Shown here piece after piece: positions 1 to 6,903 of a stretch of DNA of 64,000 nt. Within the stretch, counting starts at the first letter, position 1. The number at the start of each line of letters is the position of its first letter. The notes under the pieces were generated by a model. It was not told the origin of the DNA. It saw only the letters and a program-made list of their open reading frames with translations, and did not search any database. Source of the DNA: Bog-366 sp963722555 (GTDB lineage Bacteria > Acidobacteriota > Terriglobia > UBA7540); NCBI GenBank assembly GCA_963722555.1, contig CAVRNQ010000005.1:496001-560000 (forward strand), read 5' to 3'. Made by a program: the position numbers and the translations under genes.

Positions 1-558
1 GCGCTCCATGATGCGGACGTTATCCTCGGCTGAGATGGTATCCTCCAACCCCAGAATGACCCCTGCCTTCTCGGCTTCCGGCCCGAGGTCCCGCAGGGCA
101 TCGCCGACACGATCCATCTCATCCTTGTTCTGTAAGGCCCATCGGCCAAAGAACGGGAGCAGTAGCACCTTGGTGTTCAGGGCCTTGGTGAGTCGAATGG
201 AATCGAGCACCCACTTCGGAGCCAGGGGGTCGCTTTTCAGGCCATTATCATGCAGTTTATCGACGCAGATCCCATCGATGGGAATCTTGTATTGCTGGGA
301 AAGGCTGAGGTATCGGGCAATCACTTCCGGATTGTCCACCGGCATCTTGTTATCAGTGAGCTTTCGCCCAAACGACATTTGTAGCCCCTCGAACCCGAGC
401 TTGGCGGCCAGCGGCACGGCCTCCGGCCTCGCGCCCAGATCCAGGTTCCAGTCCGTGACACCAATGGGGAGCTTTAGTCCTGCCGCGAATCCGAGACGCG
501 AGCAGAAGCTGACAGCGACTGCCGAACAGAGAAACTCACGGCGAGTAGATTTGAGCAC
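1..558 (-). CDS. Secreted sugar phosphate isomerase/epimerase-like TIM-barrel protein, partial
   Basis: The gene runs off the left edge, so only the first 186 residues are visible. A GTG start at 558-556 is chosen because GGGAGG sits six bases upstream and the N-terminus is then a Tat-like signal (STRREFLCSAVAVS). The mature part begins KLPIGVTDWNLDLG and carries the alternating strand/helix pattern of the xylose-isomerase-like TIM barrel, including KLGFEGLQMSF, ILGLEDT and a conserved-looking acidic LEDT strand end. Known members isomerise or epimerise sugars or sugar acids using a divalent metal; the substrate cannot be told here. The missing C-terminal half would hold the remaining metal ligands. 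Confidence 0.8.
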   Translation of the reverse strand, partial: MLKSTRREFLCSAVAVSFCSRLGFAAGLKLPIGVTDWNLDLGARPEAVPLAAKLGFEGLQMSFGRKLTDNKMPVDNPEVIARYLSLSQQYKIPIDGICVDKLHDNGLKSDPLAPKWVLDSIRLTKALNTKVLLLPFFGRWALQNKDEMDRVGDALRDLGPEAEKAGVILGLEDTISAEDNVRIMER

Positions 559-1037
559 CAGAAACCTCCCGAGAAACAGAGTGGCGTGCGACCGAGACAG
601 CGGGGACGCCCAGTTCATTCCTTCGTCGTCAGGAGCGGAACGAACGCCCCCATAATAGAACATAGGACCAACCGCGAGGCAAGGGGCGCGAGCGCGGGGC
701 ACTCCTTAAGGATGGGCGACAATCCGGTCGCCACCCGGCAGGGGTTGCGGTAGGCAGTAGGCAGAAGGTAGTAGGCAGCACGAACAAATGGCTCGGCCGC
801 GATCGCCGCCGGGCCTTTTTGCGTTGGTAGCGCGGAGTTGTTCTTGAACTCCGCGGCTTATATACTCGGAACAGTCGAAGAGCCGCAGAGTTGCAAACCG
901 ACTCGGCGCTCGCTCGTCACTGCCCTTGCTTTTCGCGCGCCCCCGTTGTATACCGTCGTCTTAATTCCTTGCTTATCGCCCGATGGCCGCACGTACCCCA
1001 AATACGGCGGCTTATGTGCTATCCCCGAAGGTGCCCT
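559..1037. other. Intergenic spacer with repeats
   Basis: No gene was recognised in these 479 bases. Heptamer-type repeats built on GGCAGTA lie at about 745-775 and a double-hairpin repeat at 827-910. Short reading frames here cross the hairpin and show no protein-like pattern. Confidence 0.5.
827..910. repeat. Double-hairpin repeat, GTAGCGC family, copy 1
   Basis: The element starts GTAGCGCGGAGTTG. The first half folds on itself (CGCGGAGTT with GAACTCCGCG). A second hairpin follows that starts AGCCGCAGAGTTG and ends GGCGCTC, the complement of the start. The same architecture occurs at 12451-12536 and 57157-57241, and as a half copy at 16677-16707. Confidence 0.7.
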
Positions 1038-2252
1038 ATGCCGCTCATGAGCAAGATAAAGGATCTAGACCAGAAGTTCGCATGGTCGTTCCTTGGCGTC
1101 CTCTTAGCTGTGGTCTTCGGCACATTCACGATTTACAAAGAATTCGTCCAAGACCAGCATCCCGGGCTCCGATACGACATACTGACAAGCACAAGCGTGC
1201 TGGATGTAAAAGAGGAGGTTTCCAACCTCAGCGTCCTTTTCGACGGAATGGACATTCGCAAGCAAGGACTCTCTCTCCGCGTCATTACCATCAGGATACT
1301 CAACGATTCAGCAAAGGATATATTGAAGGGATTTTACGACGACAAGGCTCCTCTGGGACTCTCTCTATCGACAGGCAAGATAATCAGGAGTGAACTCGCA
1401 GGTGCGAGCAACGACTATCTCGCGCAAAACGTTGTCCTGAGTGCGCCTGATGACAAGTCGCTTCTTTTCCCCAATTTAATCATCGAGGGAGGGCAATCTT
1501 TCTCTTTGAAACTGCTTGTCCTTCACCCAAAAAACGAGGTGCCAACGGTCAGACCCCTCGGCAAGATTGCTGGAATCCAATCCATCCCAGTTCACGAAGC
1601 GTACAAGGAGGACACCGAGGAATCGTTCCTCAAAAAGTCCTTCCGAGGCGGGTTCCTCTTACAGGCCGTGCGATTCCCCGCGTACACAGTCGCAACCATA
1701 CTCCTGCTTATCTTTGTGATCGCTCCCATTGCCTTCATCGCCGATAAGTTGGAGGGACGCAAACGGAGGGGACATGTTGAGGCGTATAGAGCCGTGAGGA
1801 AGCAGGATCTAAATGTGTCAGACGAGTACGTTTTCTCTCAATATGTGGAGCGAGGGGCGGGAGCTTTGATTTTGATGAATTCCCTGCTTTCCAATGAGAA
1901 AAGGCTACAAGCCGCATATAAGCGCTATCGTGAACGCGAGCATGTGGAAACGGCTGAAATGGACGCGATTCGCATGGTCTATTACGAGCATGAACGTGCC
2001 GTTGGAATGTGGGACAACCCTTTCAGACTTCACGACTACATAATCGCAGGGATTGTAAAGGAGACTGGTGGAGGGGTGGTTTCTGATGCCCACGTGATGC
2101 TTACTTTGCAGGACTTCCTCAGGTACCTACGCAACAAAGGAATCCTCTCGCAAAAGGAGGGCCCATCTAGCACGCCCACGGGTGGGACAGAGATCATCGT
2201 AGATACTTCCGAAAAGCCCCCCGATGTCAGCTTGAACAGCAATCACCCCTAA
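1038..2252 (+). CDS. Membrane protein of unknown function with two transmembrane helices
   Basis: 404 residues, not recognised as a named family. A first hydrophobic helix (about 15-31, SFLGVLLAVVFGTFTIY) is followed by a roughly 190-residue beta-rich segment (about 45-205), a second helix (about 222-245, VATILLLIFVIAPIAFIAD) and a charged cytoplasmic tail with many Arg/Glu helices. This predicts an external sensor- or adaptor-like domain between two anchors. The start at 1038 is preferred because upstream in-frame codons pass through repeat sequence; ATG 1047 is an alternative and no strong ribosome site is seen. Codons such as ATA, AGG and TTT are far commoner than in neighbouring genes, which suggests recent acquisition. 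It stands alone between repeat-rich spacers, and its job is unknown. Confidence 0.7.
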   Translation: MPLMSKIKDLDQKFAWSFLGVLLAVVFGTFTIYKEFVQDQHPGLRYDILTSTSVLDVKEEVSNLSVLFDGMDIRKQGLSLRVITIRILNDSAKDILKGFYDDKAPLGLSLSTGKIIRSELAGASNDYLAQNVVLSAPDDKSLLFPNLIIEGGQSFSLKLLVLHPKNEVPTVRPLGKIAGIQSIPVHEAYKEDTEESFLKKSFRGGFLLQAVRFPAYTVATILLLIFVIAPIAFIADKLEGRKRRGHVEAYRAVRKQDLNVSDEYVFSQYVERGAGALILMNSLLSNEKRLQAAYKRYREREHVETAEMDAIRMVYYEHERAVGMWDNPFRLHDYIIAGIVKETGGGVVSDAHVMLTLQDFLRYLRNKGILSQKEGPSSTPTGGTEIIVDTSEKPPDVSLNSNHP

Positions 2253-2285
2253 GCCGCGCGCGGGACGGCTAGGACTAGCCTAACC

Positions 2286-2324
2286 GCGGGTGGCGCATAC
2301 ATGGCGTCTTGTGCCATGTGTGCG
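2286..2324 (+). repeat. REP-like hairpin, copy a
   Basis: GCGGGTGGCGCATAC followed by a short stem-loop (ACATGGCG/TGCCATGTGT). The same 15-base head recurs at about 15953, 54747, 54983 and, inverted, 55642, around the REP-associated transposase gene. Confidence 0.7.
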
Positions 2325-2510
2325 GGGCTTGGGGCTACAATCACGGGATGTCTCGCCAGCAGTCCCGTCCCGAAGCACAATTTGACCCCGCAGCCCGCCA
2401 ATATGCCCGGTAGCTTGTGACACAGGTTCACCTTGCGCCCCGGAATGGTGAGTTTCTGCCGGATGTCAGAATTTAAAATCTACCGGTAGGCACAAAGTAA
2501 AGTACCCCAA

Positions 2511-2541
2511 TTGACAATACCCTGGGGCTGGAGGCTACAAT
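2511..2541 (+). promoter_or_regulatory. Possible sigma70 promoter before a repeat-encoded small ORF
   Basis: TTGACA, then 19 bases, then TACAAT; the spacer is two bases longer than ideal. It lies just upstream of a small open frame starting at 2550. Confidence 0.3.
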
Positions 2542-2549
2542 ATTGAGGC

Positions 2550-2801
2550 ATGAACGCCGCACCTCATACCGGTTCTCCACACAAGCAATTAAGGGCGGCG
2601 CGGGCGATGGCGAGTCTTCAGAGAGCCTCTATGAGCCGGGTTGATCAAGAATTCATGACAAAAATCAAGAAAGCGAGAATCACACAAAAAGATGTTAAAA
2701 ATGAAGGTCGACCCGGAGATGTGTATGAAAACAAAGGGACAGAGAAAATGAAAAACGATCGATCCGGAGATGTTGATGAAAACAAACTGGTTACGCGATA
2801 A
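2550..2801 (+). other. Repeat-borne small ORF (83 codons), coding status uncertain
   Basis: An ATG-started frame with no strong ribosome site. Its last ~40 codons (ITQKDVKNEGRPGDVYENKG...) match in the same frame the small ORF at 16913-17116 (LTQRDVKNEDRPDYVYENKG...). Inside this copy a ~33-base unit ending GAAAACAAA is repeated twice (about 2704-2735 and 2756-2787). Both strands are open here, so it may be a dispersed DNA repeat rather than a gene. No function is known to me. Confidence 0.3.
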
Positions 2802-3209
2802 TCGGGGCGAAGCCAGGATGTTATTGAAAAGAAATGACAAAGTCGTTTGAATGGAGGTCGAGAAAGGTTGACCGTAGGCGGCGTCCGCAGGGGCAGTGAG
2901 CTTTTCGCGCCCGCCAGCGCTCGCCGTGCCCGCCAGGCGATGCGACCCCTCACCCCCGGCGCTCGGGGCCCCCTCCCTCGTACCTTGCCTCTCCCCTCGG
3001 AGAGGGCTGAGGACTTCGCTGTCTGGGCCGAAGGCTGCGCTGTCCTTCTCCCCCTTTCCCGCTCGACGGGCCGAGTCTGCTAAACTGGTGGGTGGTGCGC
3101 GGCCTCCGCTGTGAAGTTTCTCCTCTGGCGCCACGGGTTATCGAGTGCACCCCATCCCACAGCGCGGGCTGGAGCGCGGGGTGGCGGCTGCCGCGGCGCC
3201 CAATTCGCT

Positions 3210-5183
3210 ATGATTCAACTCTCTACGGCCGGAAAGCGTTTCGGCCCCAAGTTACTGTTTGAAGGTCTGGATTGGCTCATCACGCCGCGCGATCGCGTCG
3301 GCTTGGTGGGCGCAAACGGCACGGGCAAGACCACCTTGCTCAAGGTGCTGGCGCGCCTGGAGCCGCTCGATTACGGCGACATCACCTTTGCCAAGGGGAT
3401 CACCGCGAGCTACCTGCCGCAGGATGGCCTGAGCCTTTCGGGCCGCACCGTGCTCGCCGAATGCATGTCGGTGTTCGGAGATCTGCTCTCCATGGAGCAG
3501 GAGATGGAGAGCCTCATGGGGAAGATGGCGGAACTCGACCCCGCGGGCGACGAGTACCAGCGCGTCAGCGAGCGCTTCCACGCCCTCGACACCGAGTTCC
3601 AACACCGCGACGGGTATTCGCTCGAGGCCCAGGCCGGCATGGTGCTGGCCGGTTTGGGATTCCCCCAATCCGATTGGCACCGCCGCACGGAAGAATTCTC
3701 GGGCGGCTGGCAGATGCGGATTGCCCTGGCCAAGCTGCTGCTCGAGAAGCCCAACCTGCTGCTGCTCGACGAGCCCACCAATCACCTTGACCTGGAAGCC
3801 CGCAACTGGCTGGAAGATTACCTCGACGATTATCCGCACGCTTGCGTGCTGATCTCTCACGACCGCTTCTTCCTCGATGTCACGGTCAAGAAGATGGTCG
3901 AGATCTGGAACCAGCGCGTCCACTTCTACAGTGGCAACTACGAGAAGTACCTGGTGGAGAAGACAGCGCGGCGAACCCAGATCGAAGCAGCTTACCGGAA
4001 CCAGCAGGAGCGCGTTCAGCAACTGGAAGTGTTCATCAACCGGTTCCGCTACACCGCCACCAAGGCCAAGCAGGTGCAGAGCCGCGTCAAGGAACTCGAG
4101 CGCATGGAGCGCGTCGAGATCCCGCCGCAAGAGAAGGCCATCCACTTCAGCTTTCCCCAGCCGAAGCGCAGCGGCCGGACAGTGGCGGAGTTCAAGCGCG
4201 TGGCCAAGAGCTACGGTCCCAAGCTGGTGTTCCGCGCCGTGAGCTTCACCGTGGAGCGCGGCGACCGCGTGGCCCTGGTGGGCGTGAACGGCGCGGGCAA
4301 ATCCACCCTGATCAGACTGCTGGCCGGAATCGAGCCGCTCACCGGCGGTGAGTACAAGTTGGGCCACCAGGTGGAGGCGGATTATTTTGCCCAGGACCAG
4401 TACAAGGCGCTGCATCCGGAGGCGCGCCTGCTGGACGACCTGGCGCGCGCCGCGCCCATGGCGCTCAGCACCCAGACGGAGCTGCGCAGCCTGCTGGGCT
4501 GCTTCCTGTTCAGCGAGGATGACGTGTTCAAGCGCATCCGCGTGCTTTCGGGTGGCGAGCGCAATCGCTATGCGCTGGCGCGCCTGCTGCTGCGCCCCTC
4601 CAATTTCCTGCTGCTCGATGAACCCACGAACCACCTTGACCTGCGCGCCAAGGACATGCTGCTGGAAGCGCTGGAGGAGTATACCGGCACGGTGGTGTTC
4701 GTTTCCCACGACCGCTACTTCATCGACAAGCTGGCCACGCGGGTGTTCGAGATCGCCAACGGCGAAGTGAATGTCTTCCCGGGCAACTACGAGGATTACC
4801 TGTGGCGCAAGGAGGGGAAGGAAATCGACCTCACCCTGCCCGGACTGCCGGATCTCGTCGGAGAACGGGCGCGCTCGCGCCAAGCCCGCGACGCCAGCCC
4901 GCAAGCCACGCCGCCGGCAACTCCGGGCAAAACGAAGCGGGTCAATCCGATTCGCTTGCAGCAGATGAAGGACCGCTGCCGCGAGATCGAAGAGGAGGTG
5001 GCGCGCCGCGAGGCCGAACTCGAGGGCTACGGGCAAGAACTGGCGCATTTCAGGAGCACGGAGGATTCCCTGCGGCTTACCCAGATGATCGAGCAAGGGC
5101 GCAAAGAGATCGTTCGGCTGATGCGGGAGTGGGAAGACACAACGAAGGTCGTCGAGGAGCAGGAAGCGGAAGTGCGCGAATAG
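3210..5183 (+). CDS. ABC-F family ATP-binding protein (Uup/EttA type)
   Basis: 657 residues with two ABC ATPase cassettes in one chain and no membrane segment. First cassette: Walker A GANGTGKT (34-41), signature FSGGWQ (about 162), Walker B LLLLDEPTNHLD (about 180). Second cassette: Walker A GVNGAGKST (about 358), signature LSGGERNR (about 447), Walker B FLLLDEPTNHLD. The linker (RNQQERVQQLEVFINRFR) is the ABC-F interdomain extension, and the last ~70 residues form a charged coiled coil like that of Uup. ABC-F proteins bind the ribosome and act on stalled or special translation states. The start at 3210 gives the normal family N-terminus (MIQLSTAGKRFG); upstream in-frame codons are not conserved-looking. 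No clear ribosome site is visible. Confidence 0.93.
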   Translation: MIQLSTAGKRFGPKLLFEGLDWLITPRDRVGLVGANGTGKTTLLKVLARLEPLDYGDITFAKGITASYLPQDGLSLSGRTVLAECMSVFGDLLSMEQEMESLMGKMAELDPAGDEYQRVSERFHALDTEFQHRDGYSLEAQAGMVLAGLGFPQSDWHRRTEEFSGGWQMRIALAKLLLEKPNLLLLDEPTNHLDLEARNWLEDYLDDYPHACVLISHDRFFLDVTVKKMVEIWNQRVHFYSGNYEKYLVEKTARRTQIEAAYRNQQERVQQLEVFINRFRYTATKAKQVQSRVKELERMERVEIPPQEKAIHFSFPQPKRSGRTVAEFKRVAKSYGPKLVFRAVSFTVERGDRVALVGVNGAGKSTLIRLLAGIEPLTGGEYKLGHQVEADYFAQDQYKALHPEARLLDDLARAAPMALSTQTELRSLLGCFLFSEDDVFKRIRVLSGGERNRYALARLLLRPSNFLLLDEPTNHLDLRAKDMLLEALEEYTGTVVFVSHDRYFIDKLATRVFEIANGEVNVFPGNYEDYLWRKEGKEIDLTLPGLPDLVGERARSRQARDASPQATPPATPGKTKRVNPIRLQQMKDRCREIEEEVARREAELEGYGQELAHFRSTEDSLRLTQMIEQGRKEIVRLMREWEDTTKVVEEQEAEVRE

Positions 5184-5186
5184 TTC

Positions 5187-5245
5187 GGTACCAGTGTCAT
5201 TTGCGAGACACGGGCGCTCCCGTGTACAGTCATTCCCGCGCCGGG
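5187..5245 (+). repeat. Half copy of the GGTAGTGGTGTCATTTG repeat
   Basis: This stretch (GGTACCAGTGTCATTTGCG...GTCATTCCCGCG) matches the reverse complement of the right half of the complete element at 51790-51959. It starts four bases after the ABC-F stop codon and ends at the ribosome-binding site of the next gene. Confidence 0.6.
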
Positions 5246-5253
5246 AGGCCAAG

Positions 5254-6498
5254 ATGGAAGACCGGATTGCGACAATCACGTCGTTCAGGGTCGTCAAAAT
5301 GAAAAACTCCTGGTCGTTTCAGGTGAGCGCTGTAGTTCTGCTGGCTGCCGGGCTGGGCGGGACGGTGATGCCTCGTCTTTCTGCGGCGAAGGGCGCGGAG
5401 ACCAAGGTCCTGGGCTTAAGCAAGGTGATCGCTTTTACGTACAGCCCCGCGAAGGACTTTGATCCCAAGCAACTGCGTTCGGTAACGTTCATCGGGCCGA
5501 AGAGTCCTGAGGAGTGGCAGTATTGGCGGGCGCGCGGTGTGGTGATGGGTGTCGGCCACACGTGGTTCGACCTATTGCGCTCACCCCTCGAGAAGGCCGT
5601 GGAGAACCTGGTGAGTCAGGACTACGGCGGAAACCCCCAGCCTTTGGTGATGATCGACGAGTTCGGCTTCGACTACGGCGGCGGGATGGATGAGAAATCC
5701 GCCCAGATTCTCCGTCAGACGAAGCGCCGGAAACCAGAGTTGGCCCTCGCGGTCTTCGAGATGCGCGGCCCCATCCCTCCGGTTCTGGCGGAGGCCTACC
5801 GCGATGTGGCGGACCTGGTCATGATGGAGAGCTACGTAGGGAGCACGCGGTGGTACTGGTGGATCGCCAGCCAAGTCTGGTCAGCGCGGAGGTACGGCAT
5901 CCTGCCCAAGACGATCGTCGTTCTCGGGGTCGGTAAAGGCGGCAATCCCGGTGAGAACTGGGCCCAAACGAAGGAGGAACTCGAACAGCAGGTTCGCTTC
6001 CTCCGGCTGGTCGGTCCCGAATCGCCTGGGGTGGGCTTCTACGGGGGCACGCAGGAACTCCTGGCCAGCGCCGACGCCCTGGGCGCGCGCTTCTCCGATA
6101 TTCCCACCGACGGCGCAGGATTGCCCGTGGACCTTCTCGCTCTCGCCCGAACTTTCTCGAACCGTTATGAGAAGCCGACGTTGGTTGTTTCTCCCGCCCT
6201 GGTGCAGCCCGACTACAACGCGGATGGCTCGGGACATCTGGCCGAACCCCGGACGATGCGGCCCTACCTGATAAACCTTGGCGACCAGGACGCGCATGAT
6301 GTCGTGATCCGCTTGCGCAATCCGCCCGCCCGGGGCGGCGACGTGTTCGCAGAGGGCATCGTTCCGCTTATCCCGAAGCGGAGTGCGGCGATTGGCGTCC
6401 TCCCCGTAACCGGCCAATGGCGCGTGTGGGTGGGGCAATGGAAGATGGAAGTCGAGGCCCCGGGTTGTGACGTCCGCGCCTTCGGGGCCGCGCCCTGA
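5254..6498 (+). CDS. Secreted protein of unknown function, possible TIM-barrel fold
   Basis: 414 residues. The start at 5254 is supported by GGGAGG five bases upstream; the hydrophobic signal segment then lies at about 18-35 (SFQVSAVVLLAAGLGG), followed by AKG as a possible cleavage area. A later ATG at 5299 would give a more ordinary signal peptide but has no ribosome site. The mature part has alternating hydrophobic strands with acidic ends (PLVMIDEFGFDYGGG, LALAVFEMRG, ADLVMMESYVG, TIVVLGVGKGG, GVGFYGG), resembling a glycoside-hydrolase-like barrel; the C-terminal ~100 residues look like a beta-sandwich. I do not recognise the family. The gene stands alone. Confidence 0.7.
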   Translation: MEDRIATITSFRVVKMKNSWSFQVSAVVLLAAGLGGTVMPRLSAAKGAETKVLGLSKVIAFTYSPAKDFDPKQLRSVTFIGPKSPEEWQYWRARGVVMGVGHTWFDLLRSPLEKAVENLVSQDYGGNPQPLVMIDEFGFDYGGGMDEKSAQILRQTKRRKPELALAVFEMRGPIPPVLAEAYRDVADLVMMESYVGSTRWYWWIASQVWSARRYGILPKTIVVLGVGKGGNPGENWAQTKEELEQQVRFLRLVGPESPGVGFYGGTQELLASADALGARFSDIPTDGAGLPVDLLALARTFSNRYEKPTLVVSPALVQPDYNADGSGHLAEPRTMRPYLINLGDQDAHDVVIRLRNPPARGGDVFAEGIVPLIPKRSAAIGVLPVTGQWRVWVGQWKMEVEAPGCDVRAFGAAP

Positions 6499-6903
6499 AC
6501 CGATAGCCTCTGGCGCGGGCGCCAGGGGCGGGGTTCGCACCAGGAGGTAGTGTCCTGATAGGGTGGAGTGAATTCCGGTTCGGACCTTCAGGTCCGACAA
6601 TAGCCAAGACTCCAAACGGGGCCTTCAGGCCCTGAAGCTTCAGGGGGTTAAACAGGCTGCGGGAAAACGCTCCGATGCTGTCATCCTGAGCGAAGCGAAG
6701 GACCCCTGTATTTGCTTGAGAATTCAAATGCAGAAGTTCTTCGCTTCGCTCAGAATGACAACGCCAACGGGGTTTTTCCGCAGCCTCTAAAGCCCCCATC
6801 CCCTCCCCCACTTCAAAGAAAACGCAAGAACCGACCGCCGACGCGTTCTCCATTTTGAGCGTCAAAAGCTGTGTTGCAACCAATGCAAATAAGGAGAAGC
6901 GTC
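6499..6903. other. Repeat-filled spacer before the macroglobulin gene
   Basis: About 405 bases. A host repeat (6548-6652) is made of small palindromes (GGACCTTCAGGTCC, GGGCCTTCAGGCCC, CCTGAAGCTTCAGG). It is followed at once by a MITE-like element (6653-6787). The rest leads into the ribosome site of the next gene. No gene is seen. Confidence 0.5.
6653..6787. mobile_element. MITE-like element, copy A (135 bp), 4-bp target duplication TAAA
   Basis: Terminal inverted repeats CAGGCTGCGGGAAAAC and GTTTTTCCGCAGCCTC. Inside lie long arms with the pattern TGTCATCCTGAGCGAAGCG and its complement. TAAA flanks both sides (6649-6652 and 6788-6791). The whole element can fold into one long hairpin. Three more copies lie at 37871, 60067 and 61492. 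Confidence 0.8.

Larger units (their letters stand above)
2253..3209. other. Long repeat-rich intergenic region
   Basis: 957 bases without a clearly supported gene. It holds a REP-like hairpin (2286-2324), a TTGACA/TACAAT promoter-like pair (2511-2541), a dispersed repeat with an open reading frame (2658-2830), and a C-rich CCCTCACCC...CTCTCCCC-type repeat at about 2945-3010 that recurs at about 16012-16072 and 54900-54970. Confidence 0.5.

Noticed and set aside
8..655. Long plus-strand open frame over the left edge
   Set aside because: It is antisense to the isomerase-like gene, whose minus-strand protein has a signal peptide and family motifs; the plus frame has none.
2351..2416. Short frame starting ATGTCTCGCCAGCAG
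   Set aside because: Only 21 codons, no ribosome site and no match to anything recognised.
2589..3134. Minus-strand frame with hydrophobic repeats in the 2.6-3.1 kb spacer
   Set aside because: It reads through a dispersed repeat and a low-complexity GC-rich stretch; the hydrophobic look comes from the repeat's AT-rich part. Neither strand could be shown to code.
3252..5297. 681-codon minus-strand open frame across the ABC-F gene
   Set aside because: An antisense frame opened by GC-rich codons; the plus strand carries two complete ABC cassettes.
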